From: Micromonospora chokoriensis
GTDB lineage: Bacteria; Actinomycetota; Actinomycetes; Mycobacteriales; Micromonosporaceae
Length of the DNA: 64,000 bases
Assembly: GCF_000718555.1 (NCBI RefSeq)
Contig: NZ_JOAN01000020.1
Location: forward strand, 1 to 64,000
Direction: 5' to 3'
Numbering within the stretch: position 1 is the first letter of the stretch; every line of letters begins with the position of its first letter. The notes beneath the pieces were generated by a model that made no database searches, was not told the origin of the DNA, and worked only from the letters and a program-made list of their open reading frames with translations. A program made the translations under genes and the position numbers. Positions 42,992 to 55,120 of the stretch are shown here, in pieces.

Positions 42992-45021
42992 GCCTGCCCC
43001 TCAGCGCCAAGGTGCCCTTCGGGGGCGACTACAACCCGGAACAGTGGCCCGAGGACGTGTGGAAGCAGGACTACCGTCTTTTCGACACCGCCCGGATCGA
43101 CCTGGTCACCCTCGGCGTATTCGACTGGGCGCTCACCCAACCCGCCGAGAACACCTACGACTTCGCGCTGCTGGACAAGATCGTCGAGCGGGCCAGTGCC
43201 GAGGGACGCGGGATCTGCCTGGCCACCGGCACCGCAGCCCACCCACCGTGGTTGGCCAAGGCGTACCCCGAGGTGACCCGGACCGACTTCGACGGCCGTA
43301 AGCGCCGGTTCGGTCAGCGCCACAACTCCTGCCCCAGCTCACCGGTCTTCCGTCGGCTCTCGGCCGAGCTGGCCCGCCGGGTCGCCCGCCGCTACGCCCA
43401 CGCGCCAGCGGTGCTCGCGTGGCACGTCGGCAACGAGTACGGCGGCGCCTGCTACTGCGCGCTGTGCGCGGCCGGCTTCCGGCACTGGCTGCGCAACCGC
43501 TACGGCACCCTCGACGAGCTGAACGCGGCCTGGTACACCACCTTCTGGTCGCACACCTTCACCGACTGGGACGAGATCGAGCCGCCGTCGGCGTTGACCG
43601 AGCACTGGCGCGACCCGGACCACACCGCGTTCCCGGGCATCACCCTGGACTACCTGCGGTTCACCTCCGACGCGATGCTTACCAACTTCCGCGACGAGAA
43701 GGCCGCCATCCGAGAATCCAGCCCCGACCTGCCGGTGACGACGAACTTCATGGGCATGTACCGGCCGATCGACTATCACCGCTGGGCCGCCCATCTGGAC
43801 TTCGTCTCCTGGGACAACTACCCGCCCGACGACGAGTCCGCAGCCCGGATGGCGCTGACCCACGACCTGATGCGCGGGCTCAAGGACGGCCAGCCGTTCT
43901 GGCTGATGGAACAGACCCCGAGCGCCACCGCGTGCCGCGACGTCAACCCGTTGAAGCGCCCCGGCCTCATGCGGTTGTGGAGTTGGCAGGCCGTGGCGCA
44001 CGGCGCCGACGCGGTCCTCTTCTTCCAGCTGCGCGCCTCCCGCGGGGCCAGCGAGAAGTACCACGGCGCGATCATCGGCCACGCCGGTCGTGCCGACACC
44101 CGGGTGTTCCGGGAGATCGCCGAGCTGGGCGCCGAGTTGGAACGGCTCGGCGACGCGTCGCTGGGCGCGCGAACCCCGGCCCGGGTGGCGCTGCTGTTCG
44201 ACTGGGACAGCTGGTGGGCGTTGGACATCTCCGACGGCCCGTCCCGGCTGGTCCGCTACCAACAGGTCGTGCTCGCGTACCACCGGGCGCTCTGGGAAGC
44301 CGGTGTGGACCTGGACGTCGTCGCGGTGACCGCCGACCTGTCCCGCTACGACGTGGTCGTCGCGCCGGCCCTGCACCTGATCAAGGATGACCTGCCGCAG
44401 CGTCTGGAGGCGGTGGCGGCGCGCGGCGGGTCGGTGCTGACCACCTTCCTTTCCGCTCGGGTGGACGAGCACGACCAGGCGTTCCTGATGGACGTGCCGG
44501 GCCCGTTCGGGCAGCTCATGGGTGTCCGGGTCGACGAGTGGGACGCACGGGGCCCGGAGGTGGTCAACCCGGTCCGCCTCGGCGACGGCGCCGATCAGGT
44601 CGACGTCGACGCGCGGCTGCTGTTCGAGCTGGTGATTCCGCAGGGTGCGGAGGTGGTCGGCACCTACCAGGCCGACTTCTACGCGGGCACCCCGGCGGTG
44701 ACCCGCAACTCCTTCGGCGCCGGCGACGGCTGGTACGTGGCCGCCGGCCTGGACCAGGCCGGGGTGTCCTGGGTGGTGCGGCAGGTGCTCGCCCGGCACG
44801 ACGTGCTCGGGCCGTATGCGGACGTGCCGGACCTGGAATCCGCCGTCCGGGTCGCGGCGGACGGTTCGCGGCTGCTGTTCCTGCTCAACCACCGCGCCGA
44901 ACCGGTCGAGGTGACCGCCCCGGCTGGCGGCGTCGACCTGCTCACCGGTGACCCTACGGCGGCCGGCGCTTCGCTGCGGCTGCCGGCGTACGGGGTCGTC
45001 GTGCTGAAGGAGGACCGATGA
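42988..45021 (+). CDS. GH42 glycoside hydrolase (beta-galactosidase / alpha-L-arabinopyranosidase family)
   Basis: 677 residues, cytoplasmic. The TIM barrel carries the acid/base Glu150 (WHVGNEYGG) and nucleophile Glu309 (FWLMEQTPS). Four cysteines at 115, 155, 157 and 160 (NSC and CYCALC) match the zinc site of GH42. The GATase-like trimerisation domain follows, including RVALLFDWDSWW, and the short beta domain ends with LPAYGVVVLKEDR. Members act on beta-galactosides or alpha-L-arabinopyranosides. Within a glucuronoxylan operon it may remove galactosyl or arabinopyranosyl side groups from imported oligosaccharides. It overlaps both neighbours by ATGA junctions. Confidence 0.88.
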   Translation: MSLPLSAKVPFGGDYNPEQWPEDVWKQDYRLFDTARIDLVTLGVFDWALTQPAENTYDFALLDKIVERASAEGRGICLATGTAAHPPWLAKAYPEVTRTDFDGRKRRFGQRHNSCPSSPVFRRLSAELARRVARRYAHAPAVLAWHVGNEYGGACYCALCAAGFRHWLRNRYGTLDELNAAWYTTFWSHTFTDWDEIEPPSALTEHWRDPDHTAFPGITLDYLRFTSDAMLTNFRDEKAAIRESSPDLPVTTNFMGMYRPIDYHRWAAHLDFVSWDNYPPDDESAARMALTHDLMRGLKDGQPFWLMEQTPSATACRDVNPLKRPGLMRLWSWQAVAHGADAVLFFQLRASRGASEKYHGAIIGHAGRADTRVFREIAELGAELERLGDASLGARTPARVALLFDWDSWWALDISDGPSRLVRYQQVVLAYHRALWEAGVDLDVVAVTADLSRYDVVVAPALHLIKDDLPQRLEAVAARGGSVLTTFLSARVDEHDQAFLMDVPGPFGQLMGVRVDEWDARGPEVVNPVRLGDGADQVDVDARLLFELVIPQGAEVVGTYQADFYAGTPAVTRNSFGAGDGWYVAAGLDQAGVSWVVRQVLARHDVLGPYADVPDLESAVRVAADGSRLLFLLNHRAEPVEVTAPAGGVDLLTGDPTAAGASLRLPAYGVVVLKEDR

Positions 45022-47156
45022 ACGCCGAAGAGTCGCTGGAGTTGGAGCAACTGATGTTCGTCGAGGAGCCGATGGACGGCGACGAGCCGCGCGTCCACCC
45101 GGCCTGGCTGCCCCCGGAGGCGTTCCGGTCGCTCGGCGCGCGCCGCGTCCTCGTCCACGGGGACGGGTTGCTCGTCGACACCGTCCTCAACGAGGTGTCG
45201 CGCGCCTGCGCGCGCTACGGCGGGCGGGTGTGGCACTCACCCTGCTGGGACGTCGACGTCGATCTGGTGTTGGCCCTGCGGGACGCCGGCGAGCTGCCCA
45301 ACCCGGCGGTGGAGGCGGCGCGGGCGGTGGGGGAGACGGCACTGGCCGAGCTGGGCGACGGCGAGACGCTCGGCGATGAGGGTTTCCTGTTGGCGCGGGC
45401 CGGTGACGTGACGGTGGTGCTGGCCGATGCGCCCGCCGGCCTGCTGTACGGGCTCTTCCACGTGGTCCGGCTCTGCGCGGCGGCCTTCGACCCGGCCCGC
45501 CCACCGGAGCGGCACCGGCCGGCGCTGCGCCGACGAATGCTGAACCACTGGGACAACGTGGCCGTGCACCCCGTGATGGGCCAGGTCGAACGGGGGTACG
45601 CGGGCGGCTCGATCTTCTGGCAGGACGGCCGTCCGCGCGGCGACCTGGCCCGGGTGCGGGAGTACGGACGGCTGCTGGCCTCCTGCGGCGTCAACGCGAT
45701 CTCGGTGAACAACGTCAACGTGTCCCGGACCGAGGCGCTGCTGCTCACCGACCGGCTCGGCGACGTGGCCGAGATCGCGGACGTGCTGCGCCCGTACGGC
45801 ATCCGGGTGCACCTGTCGGTCAGCTTCGCCGCGCCGGTGCTCCTCGGTGGCCTGCCGACCGCCGACCCCCTGAACGAGACCGTGCGGGTCTGGTGGGCCG
45901 CGACCACCCGGCGGGTGTACGACCGCATCCCGGACTTCGGCGGTTACCTGGTGAAGGCCGACTCGGAGGGGCAACCCGGCCCGTTCACCTACGACCGGGA
46001 CCACGCTGACGGGGCTAACCTGCTGGCCGAGGCGCTCGCCCCGCACGGGGGAGTGGTGCATTGGCGGGCGTTCGTCTACAACCACCACCAGGACTGGCGG
46101 GACCGGTCCACCGACCGAGCGAGGGCCGCGTACGACCATTTTGCCCCGCTCGACGGGCGGTTCCGCACCAACGTGGTCGTCCAGGTGAAGTTCGGCCCGG
46201 TGGACTTCCAGCCGCGCGAGCCGGTCTCCCCGGTGCTCGCCGCGATGCCGGCGACCCGGCTGGCGGTGGAGTTGCAGGTCACCCAGGAGTACACGGGCCA
46301 GCAGCGGCACGTCTGCCACCTTGGCCCGTGGTGGAGTGAGGTGCTGGGCTTCGCCCCCTGGGGGCCGGGTGGACGGACGATCGCCGACGTGGTCACGGGA
46401 GAGGCGGCGGCGGGTGGTGGGCTGGTGGCCGTCGCCAACGTCGGCGACGACCTCTTCTGGACGGGGCATCCGCTTGCCCAGGCCAACCTGTACACGTTCG
46501 GTCGGCTCGCCTGGGACCCCCGCCGAGATCCGACGGCGATCCTCGACGAGTGGATCACGCTGACCTTTCCGCCGTCGGCGACCGCCGACGCCGACCTGGT
46601 GCGGCGCACCCTGCACGAGATCATGGACGACTCGTGGCGCACCTATGAGCGCTACACCGCCCCGCTGGGCGTCGGCTTCATGGTCAACCCCGGCGACCAC
46701 TACGGTCCCGGCGTCGACGGGTACGAGTACACGCGGTGGGGTACCTACCACTTCGCCGACCGCGACGGCGTCGGCGTGGACCGCAGCCGCGCGTCGGGAA
46801 CCGGCTTCGCCGGCCAGTACCCGCCGTACTGGGCGCAGGTGTACGAGTCACCCGAGAGTTGCCCCGACGAGTTGCTGCTCTTCTTCCACCATGTGCCGTA
46901 CGGGCATGTGCTGCACAGCGGAGCGACAGTCATCCAACACATCTACGACACCCACTTCGCGGGCGTCGAGGAGGTGAAGGCAATGCGACGACGGTGGCAG
47001 ACGTTGAACGGCATGCTCGACCCGAGCGTGTACGAGCGGGTCGCCGAACGCCTCGACGAGCAGGTGCGGTGTGCCACCGAGTGGCGCGACCAGATCAACA
47101 CGTACTTCTTCCGCAAGTCCGGGATGCCGGACGAGCGAGGGCGGGACGTCTACTAA
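45018..47156 (+). CDS. aguA: GH67 alpha-glucuronidase
   Basis: 712 residues, cytoplasmic, the usual GH67 length. A beta-sandwich N-domain precedes the barrel. The catalytic acid is Glu317 (VKADSEGQPGP) and the inverting-base pair lies in APLDGRF (Asp379) and FQPREPVSP (Glu401), by correspondence with Cellvibrio GlcA67A. AFVYNHHQDWRDRSTDRARA and KFGPVDFQ are family signatures. It removes 4-O-methylglucuronic acid from the non-reducing end of aldouronic acids produced by GH10 xylanase. The ATG overlaps the GH42 stop and has AAGGAGG upstream; a terminator follows. GH67 with LplA/LplB/YtcP mirrors the Paenibacillus aldouronate-utilisation cluster. Confidence 0.9.
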   Translation: MNAEESLELEQLMFVEEPMDGDEPRVHPAWLPPEAFRSLGARRVLVHGDGLLVDTVLNEVSRACARYGGRVWHSPCWDVDVDLVLALRDAGELPNPAVEAARAVGETALAELGDGETLGDEGFLLARAGDVTVVLADAPAGLLYGLFHVVRLCAAAFDPARPPERHRPALRRRMLNHWDNVAVHPVMGQVERGYAGGSIFWQDGRPRGDLARVREYGRLLASCGVNAISVNNVNVSRTEALLLTDRLGDVAEIADVLRPYGIRVHLSVSFAAPVLLGGLPTADPLNETVRVWWAATTRRVYDRIPDFGGYLVKADSEGQPGPFTYDRDHADGANLLAEALAPHGGVVHWRAFVYNHHQDWRDRSTDRARAAYDHFAPLDGRFRTNVVVQVKFGPVDFQPREPVSPVLAAMPATRLAVELQVTQEYTGQQRHVCHLGPWWSEVLGFAPWGPGGRTIADVVTGEAAAGGGLVAVANVGDDLFWTGHPLAQANLYTFGRLAWDPRRDPTAILDEWITLTFPPSATADADLVRRTLHEIMDDSWRTYERYTAPLGVGFMVNPGDHYGPGVDGYEYTRWGTYHFADRDGVGVDRSRASGTGFAGQYPPYWAQVYESPESCPDELLLFFHHVPYGHVLHSGATVIQHIYDTHFAGVEEVKAMRRRWQTLNGMLDPSVYERVAERLDEQVRCATEWRDQINTYFFRKSGMPDERGRDVY

Positions 47157-47166
47157 GGCGGCGGCG

Positions 47167-47198
47167 AGGGCGGCCCGGCCATCCGGTCGGGCCGCCCT
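47167..47198 (+). terminator. Hairpin terminator of the GH3-GH67 operon
   Basis: A perfect 11-base-pair GC stem (arms 47167-47177, 47188-47198) with a 10-base loop, 11 bases after the GH67 stop. Confidence 0.7.
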
Positions 47199-47218
47199 TG
47201 TGCCGTGTGCGCCAGACG

Positions 47219-47366
47219 TTCGGTACGTTCCGAAAACGTCCCGATAATATCTCGCGACCTATCGCCGTCGACGATGTCTGCCGACACCCGCTGGTGCGCA
47301 GGTAACCGCTGAAACCCTTGCAGCGAAAGGTTTCCGGAAGTCTTGACAATCGAGTGTTCTCGATTG
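47219..47366 (+). promoter_or_regulatory. Regulatory region upstream of the CE1 esterase gene
   Basis: The 309-base gap after GH67 holds, beyond the terminator: an imperfect palindrome TTCGG-N6-CCGAA (47219-47234); GAAAGGTTTC followed by TTCCGGAA (47325-47339), related to the boxes near the GH3 gene; a consensus -35 TTGACA (47343-47348) with no clear -10; and a perfect inverted repeat CAATCGA-N6-TCGATTG (47347-47366) overlapping that -35. The combination suggests repression by the same LacI-family protein plus a second factor. Confidence 0.5.
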
Positions 47367-47465
47367 AAGCTGGCATGGTCACGCGAGCCGCGGTCAAGGT
47401 CGGGCGAAGGGCAGTCCTCGACTTAAGTCCCCTTCCACGCGCCTTTTTCGCAAGGGATCGCGACG

Positions 47466-50242
<2,777 letters not shown>

Positions 50243-50266
50243 CCACACCCCCAACCCCCAGCCCTC

Positions 50267-50327
50267 GGTGATCAAGAGGTTCGCGTCACGCCACGCCAGA
50301 CAGGATGACGCAAACCTCTTGATCACC
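50267..50327. repeat. Long inverted repeat between convergent genes
   Basis: 22-base arms (50267-50288 and 50306-50327) match at 21 positions around a 17-base loop. They contain GTGATCAAGAGGTT and its complement AACCTCTTGATCAC. It lies between the xylanase and the convergent unknown gene and probably terminates both. The arms look like a defined mobile or repetitive sequence rather than a simple GC hairpin. Confidence 0.7.
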
Positions 50328-50352
50328 AGGGTGGGGCAGGGTTGGGGTGGGG

Positions 50353-50799
50353 TTAGTCGCCGGAGAAGCCCCAGAAGTAGATCTCCTCGGGCTTGCCCTG
50401 GGCGTCGTGCAGGACCGCGCAGCGGCCGAACCACCTCTGCTCGGCCAGCCCTTCGATCGCGGCCAGGTGCTCGCGGGTGAGCCGTTCGGTGCCGGTGTGC
50501 CGCAGCGCCTCGGCGGCGCTCACCGGCTCGACCGTGCCGAATTCGGGCCGTTCGCCCTCATCGAGGACTCGGTAGACGTCGAGGATCGAATGGGTGCCCG
50601 ACTCCTGCACCCACTCGTCGTTGAACAGCTCTTCCATCGTGGCGGGACGGTTGGGATAGTCGCTCGCCGAGTTGGGGGTCTCGCCCCGGGCCCACCAGTA
50701 CTGGCCCTCGGCGAAGACAGTGTCCCGCAGGGCATCTAACGCCGCGTCCAGGTCTGGCTGGTACGCGACGAAGTAGCTCCACCCAGATGCGCCCACCAC
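50353..50799 (-). CDS. Conserved small protein of unknown function
   Basis: 148 residues, acidic, soluble. It begins WSYFVAYQPDLDAALDALRDTVF and contains GQYWW, SILDVYRVLDEGE, LTREHLAAIEGL and a final EIYFWGFSGD. No catalytic motif or family is recognised; similar proteins appear as hypothetical in actinobacteria. GTG start with AGAGG upstream; the next GTG codon is equally possible. It stands between convergent xylanase and divergent sigma-factor genes. Confidence 0.6.
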   Translation of the reverse strand: MVGASGWSYFVAYQPDLDAALDALRDTVFAEGQYWWARGETPNSASDYPNRPATMEELFNDEWVQESGTHSILDVYRVLDEGERPEFGTVEPVSAAEALRHTGTERLTREHLAAIEGLAEQRWFGRCAVLHDAQGKPEEIYFWGFSGD

Positions 50800-50961
50800 T
50801 GCCTCTTTCCCTCACGTGTGAACAGTGCGGCGACGGTAGCGGGCACCACCGACATCGCGACCGAGACGTCGGCGTGGCGTTTGTCGTGCCCACTCGTACC
50901 GCCGCCTTGATCAGGTGTGATGTCTCGACTGGTCCCGGACATAAGCCCGATAGGGGGTGCT

Positions 50962-51510
50962 GTGGACGTGGTGGAGGAGCAGTTCACCGAGTTGTACCGG
51001 CGTCATCACGGCGACGTGTGGCGGTACGTGGCGCGTCGGGTCATCGGGTCCGACGTCGGGGACGTGGTCGCCGAGGTGTTCCTGGTGGCGTGGCGTCGCC
51101 TGGCCGACGTGCCATCGGCTTCGGTGTTGCCGTGGCTGTACGGCGTGGCGCGGTTGGTGCTGGCCAACGAGGCGAGGGGGCGACGGCGGTGGCGGGAGTT
51201 GGCGCTGCGGGTCGCGGCGGAGCCGGACCGGTCGGTGGTGTACGACCACGCGGACGAGGTGATCAGCCAGCATGATGTCGCGATCGCCTTTGCTCAGGTG
51301 TCCGGCGCTGACCAGGAGATCCTGCGGTTGGTGGCCTGGGAGCGCCTGACCCCTGCCGAGGCGGCGGTCGTTCTCGGGTGTTCACGAGCGACGTTCGCGA
51401 TGCGGTTGATGCGTGCCCGTCGTCGGCTGCGAGCGCGCCTGGATGTGGCCGCTGACGGGGTGGGCCACACGTCGGCCGAGGTGCCGTCGATGACGAATTT
51501 GGGTGGGTGA
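50962..51510 (+). CDS. ECF-type RNA polymerase sigma factor
   Basis: 182 residues with only the two core ECF regions: sigma-2 (EEQFTELYRRHHGDVWRYVAR, AEVFLVAWRRLADVP, LPWLYGVARLVLANE) and sigma-4 (DQEILRLVAWERLTPAEAAV, VLGCSRATFAMRLMRARRRL). The GTG start has a GGGGG run 4 bases upstream; further upstream codons lack similarity. The stop is followed one base later by a CU044_5270-type membrane protein that presumably acts as its anti-sigma or effector. Confidence 0.82.
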   Translation: MDVVEEQFTELYRRHHGDVWRYVARRVIGSDVGDVVAEVFLVAWRRLADVPSASVLPWLYGVARLVLANEARGRRRWRELALRVAAEPDRSVVYDHADEVISQHDVAIAFAQVSGADQEILRLVAWERLTPAEAAVVLGCSRATFAMRLMRARRRLRARLDVAADGVGHTSAEVPSMTNLGG

Positions 51511-51511
51511 G

Positions 51512-52546
51512 ATGAAGAGCCTCGATGACGTCCGCCAGTTGTTGGGCGGTCTGGATCCGGCACGCGACGTTCTTCCCGCCGATGAAGAGCGTCGGGCTGC
51601 GGACCTCGCCCGTATCCTCGCCACGGATCGTGCGGGGTCCAGCGGTCGTCGTGTCCTCCCGCGACGCCGCCTCGTGCTGGCGGCCGGCGCGGCGGTGCTG
51701 ACGACGGCAGCCGGGGTTGTCGCGCTTGAGATGGCACGGGAGCCGCAGCCGGCGTGGGCGGTCACCCCGGCGATGCTGACCTACGGCCCGCCGGTGACCA
51801 CGGAACGGGCTGACGTTCGGCTACGGCGCCTAGCCGAGGTCGCGGCGGCACAGCCGGCGACCCCGAGGCCGGTCGGAACGGTGGAGCACCTGGAATCGAC
51901 GAACTGGTTCCTCAACTCATCGATCTCCGGCGGCCGGACGACGTCCGCCGTCGTACCGCAGCAGTGGCGGTCGTGGCGAACCGACGACAACGCCGGTCGG
52001 AGGGTGAAGAAGGACCTGCCTCCGATCTTCCGCTCCGATGCCGACCGGAAGGGGTGGCAGCGGCGGGGCGGCCGGGTCGATTCGTCCCGGGAGACGACCG
52101 ACTACGCCGCTGGTGAGTTCACCTCGCGCTGGCAGGGGGCGGTGCCGACGGACGTCGCCGCGCTGCGCGAGTGGTTCATCGCAGGCGGGTCGCCGCCCGA
52201 GGCGCCGGTGCAGTATCTGGAGGACATCGCTGAGTTGGCTGGGGTGCGGCTGCTGGGCCCGGCGCAGCGGGCCACGACGCTGCGGCTGCTGGCCGACCTT
52301 CCGGGCATCACCGTGACCGGCACCGTCACCGACCGCGCCGGCCGCGCCGGCGAGGCCTTCTCGATCACGTCCAGCGCCCACGGGCTGCCCGCCCAGTACA
52401 CGGTCATCATCGATACCGACTCGGGTGCGCTGCTCGGCTACGAGGAGATGTTGACCACGACAGCGGGCATGTTGAACGTGACGATCCCCGCGGTGATCAC
52501 CTACCGCTCGTACCTGGTTGCCGAGTATGCCCCGCTGCCGGGCTGA
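51512..52546 (+). CDS. CU044_5270-family membrane protein, putative anti-sigma partner
   Basis: 344 residues. A cytoplasmic N-terminal part (about 45 residues: SLDDVRQLLGGLDPARDVLP) contains no zinc HxxxCxxC motif, one membrane segment follows (RLVLAAGAAVLTTAAGVVAL), and the rest is extracytoplasmic (WAVTPAMLTYGPPVTT near the membrane, GALLGYEEML near the end). This matches the actinobacterial CU044_5270 family, which is nearly always adjacent to ECF sigma genes. It is likely to hold or modulate the sigma factor in response to an outside signal. Confidence 0.72.
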   Translation: MKSLDDVRQLLGGLDPARDVLPADEERRAADLARILATDRAGSSGRRVLPRRRLVLAAGAAVLTTAAGVVALEMAREPQPAWAVTPAMLTYGPPVTTERADVRLRRLAEVAAAQPATPRPVGTVEHLESTNWFLNSSISGGRTTSAVVPQQWRSWRTDDNAGRRVKKDLPPIFRSDADRKGWQRRGGRVDSSRETTDYAAGEFTSRWQGAVPTDVAALREWFIAGGSPPEAPVQYLEDIAELAGVRLLGPAQRATTLRLLADLPGITVTGTVTDRAGRAGEAFSITSSAHGLPAQYTVIIDTDSGALLGYEEMLTTTAGMLNVTIPAVITYRSYLVAEYAPLPG

Positions 52547-52551
52547 ACGGT

Positions 52552-53955
52552 TCAGCCGTCGATGCGGGTGATGTTGCGGATCTTGTTGGAGGCGTCCAGG
52601 GCAGCCACCTTGTACGCCTCGGCCAACGTCGGATAGTTGAACACCGTGTCGACCAGGTAGTCGATAGTGCCACCGCAGCCCATCACCGCCTGACCAATGT
52701 GGACGATCTCGGTGGCGGCGGTGCCGAACACGTGCACCCCGAGCAGCCGGCCGTCTTCAGGGGAGACGAGTAGCTTCAGCATGCCGTACGAGTCGCCCAC
52801 GATCTGACCCCGGGCCAACTCGCGGTAGCGGGCGATGCCCACCTCAAACGGTGTGGAGCCCTCGGTGAGCTGCGCCTCGGTCTGCCCGACGAAGCTGATC
52901 TCCGGGATCGTGTAGATGCCGATCGGTTGCAGACCGTGCATCTCCCGGATCGGTTCACCGCAGGCGTGCTGCGCGGCCAGTCGGCCCTGCTCCATCGAGG
53001 TGGACGCGAGCGCGGGAAAGCCGATCACGTCGCCGACGGCGTAGATGTTCTCCACAGAGGTGCGGTAGTTGGCGTCGACCTTGATTCGGCCGCGTCGATC
53101 CGCCTCCAGCCCGGCCGCCTCCAGTGCCAGGTCGTCGGTCTGGCCCTGCCGGCCGGCCGAGTACATCACGGTGTCGGCGACGATCTTCTTGCCACTCTTG
53201 AGGATGCACAGCGCCGCCGTCTGGTGCTTCTCCACGGCGGCGACCTCCTCGCCGAAGCGGAACGCCACAGAAAGGTCGCGCAGGTGGTACTTGAGTGACT
53301 CGACGACCTCGTCGTCGCAGAACTCCAGCATCCGGTCGCGGCGTTCCACCACCGTCACCTTGGTGCCGAGGGCGGCGAACATCGAGGCGTACTCCATGCC
53401 GATCACGCCAGCGCCGACCACGACCATGCTGCGGGGTACGGCTTGGAGGTTGATGACGCCGTCGGAGTCCACGATCGTCCGGTCGTCGAAGTCGACGCTG
53501 TCCGGGCGGGCCGGGCGGGTGCCCGCGGCGATGACGATCTTGTCAAAGGTCACCTTGGACTCGCGGCCGGAGCCGCCGTCGACCCAGATCGAGTGCGCGT
53601 CGGCGAAACGCCCGGTGCCGGTGATCATCGCGACCCGGTTGCGGGCCAGTTGATTGCGGATGACGTCGGTCTGCCGGGTGATCACGTGCTGGGTTCGGGC
53701 GGCCAGATCGCTGACCGTGATCTCCTCCTTGACCCGGTAGCTGCTGCCGTAGAGGTCTCGCTGGCTCAGGCCGGTCAGGTAGAGCACGGCCTCACGCAGC
53801 GTCTTGGAGGGGACGGTGCCGGTGTTGATGCACACCCCACCGATCATGTCGCGTCGTTCCACGATGCCGACCCGCCTGCCGAGCTTGGCGGCGGCGATCG
53901 CGGCCTTCTGACCGCTGGGTCCGGAGCCCAGCACCAACAGGTCGTAGTCATACAC
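52552..53955 (-). CDS. sthA: Soluble NAD(P)+ transhydrogenase
   Basis: 467 residues, the length of E. coli SthA. FAD-binding GxGxxG ([11 protein letters not shown]), NAD-binding [10 protein letters not shown], and the dimer interface ([17 protein letters not shown]). Where dithiol reductases carry CxxxxC, the sequence reads [13 protein letters not shown], with Thr47 instead of the second Cys, which identifies an SthA rather than lipoamide or mercuric reductase. It equilibrates NADPH and NADH in the cytoplasm. The GTG start has no clear ribosome site, so a leaderless message is possible. Convergent with the sigma partner gene, with only 5 bases between the stops. Confidence 0.88.
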   Translation of the reverse strand: MYDYDLLVLGSGPSGQKAAIAAAKLGRRVGIVERRDMIGGVCINTGTVPSKTLREAVLYLTGLSQRDLYGSSYRVKEEITVSDLAARTQHVITRQTDVIRNQLARNRVAMITGTGRFADAHSIWVDGGSGRESKVTFDKIVIAAGTRPARPDSVDFDDRTIVDSDGVINLQAVPRSMVVVGAGVIGMEYASMFAALGTKVTVVERRDRMLEFCDDEVVESLKYHLRDLSVAFRFGEEVAAVEKHQTAALCILKSGKKIVADTVMYSAGRQGQTDDLALEAAGLEADRRGRIKVDANYRTSVENIYAVGDVIGFPALASTSMEQGRLAAQHACGEPIREMHGLQPIGIYTIPEISFVGQTEAQLTEGSTPFEVGIARYRELARGQIVGDSYGMLKLLVSPEDGRLLGVHVFGTAATEIVHIGQAVMGCGGTIDYLVDTVFNYPTLAEAYKVAALDASNKIRNITRIDG

Positions 53956-54008
53956 AACCGCTAGCGTCGCAAGATGTCGTGGCCGGCGCCAGACCCCGGA
54001 CTGGAGCG

Positions 54009-55031
54009 TTATTCGTCTGCCACCACACAGAGGCCGCCGTTCAGCGTGATCTCCTGCGGCAGTTGCGTGCCGCTGGCGACGAGCCCCAGCGACACCGAGC
54101 CGCCCGGCGGGATCACCGCGTTGTGGCCGGTGTTGCGCACCCGTAGGTAGCTGTTGTTGACACGGTCGACGACCTTCGCGCCCCAGATGCCGTGGACCTG
54201 CTGGCTGGCCCAGAACCGCCACGTCATCGTCCACCCGTCGATAGCCGTGGTGCCGGTGTTCTTGACGACGAGGTGCGCCACGAAGCCGTCCGACCACTGC
54301 CGCACGACGGACCGGACCGCGCAACTCGGCGGCGGTGGCAGGGTGGTCACGGTGACCGGTGCGGACAGTGGGGACAGGTGTCCGACCTCGTCGCGGGCCT
54401 GCACGACGAAGGTGTACGTGGTGTTCGGCGCCAACCCGCTGATCTGGGCACTGTTGACGGGCGGGTACTGGGACACCTCACGGACCCGGGTGAGAAGGCC
54501 GCCAGCGTCGACCCGGAACACCTCGTACCGGTCGAGCACGACGTTCTCCACCGAGTGCGCCCATCGCAGCCAGACCACAGTGGCGGCGACGTCGTACGCC
54601 ACCGGTTGACCCGGCGCGCTCGGCGGTTGGTCGTCCCCCGGTGGCATGGTCAGCCGCAGGGTCGGGTTCGACACTGAGCTGTTGCCGGCCGCGTCCAGAG
54701 CCCACACCGAGATGGTGTACGTGCGCGAGGGCCGCACGTCGGTGATCCGGATGCTGTTGGTGTCGGTCGAATACTGGGCGCCGAAATCCTCGAATCGCGC
54801 GCCGACCGAGTAGCGGACCACGCCCACGTTGTCGGTCGAGGCCGTCCAGGTCAGCTCGACTGAGGTGGTATCGATGGCGACGACCGTGATCGGGCCGGGG
54901 GCGGTGGGGCGTTCGGTGTCGTCGTCGGCGGCGTACGCCGGGGTCGAGCCGGCGGCGACCAGGGTCACCGCCAGCGCGCACGCGGCCAGCGCGGCGGCCC
55001 TGGACCAGATTCCTCGGAACGGATGATGCAC
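54009..55031 (-). CDS. Secreted FnIII-FnIII-CBM2 protein without catalytic domain
   Basis: 340 residues: a signal peptide (to about residue 35, TPAYAADDD), two fibronectin type III domains ([40 protein letters not shown]) and a C-terminal CBM2-like module ([20 protein letters not shown] ... GLCVV). No hydrolase or monooxygenase motif is seen; the mature N-terminus is not His, so not an AA10. It may bind cellulose or chitin as an adhesin or targeting scaffold. The GTG with GAGGA 8 bases upstream is chosen over the longer frame. Confidence 0.78.
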   Translation of the reverse strand: MHHPFRGIWSRAAALAACALAVTLVAAGSTPAYAADDDTERPTAPGPITVVAIDTTSVELTWTASTDNVGVVRYSVGARFEDFGAQYSTDTNSIRITDVRPSRTYTISVWALDAAGNSSVSNPTLRLTMPPGDDQPPSAPGQPVAYDVAATVVWLRWAHSVENVVLDRYEVFRVDAGGLLTRVREVSQYPPVNSAQISGLAPNTTYTFVVQARDEVGHLSPLSAPVTVTTLPPPPSCAVRSVVRQWSDGFVAHLVVKNTGTTAIDGWTMTWRFWASQQVHGIWGAKVVDRVNNSYLRVRNTGHNAVIPPGGSVSLGLVASGTQLPQEITLNGGLCVVADE

Positions 55032-55120
55032 GATGAATTCCTCGCTTCCGAAATCACCGCAGCGGACCACACATAGACTGCCCTAAATGGTAAGGCGGTT
55101 GTGGTCAGGGCGTTGTCCCG

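Noticed and set aside
53956..54324. Upstream extension of the transhydrogenase frame
   Set aside because: The extension is without similarity to flavoproteins and runs into the FnIII-CBM2 gene; the GTG at 53955 gives the family length.
54009..55031. Possible lytic polysaccharide monooxygenase (AA10)
   Set aside because: The predicted mature N-terminus is Asp-rich, not His, and the two domains before the CBM are FnIII.
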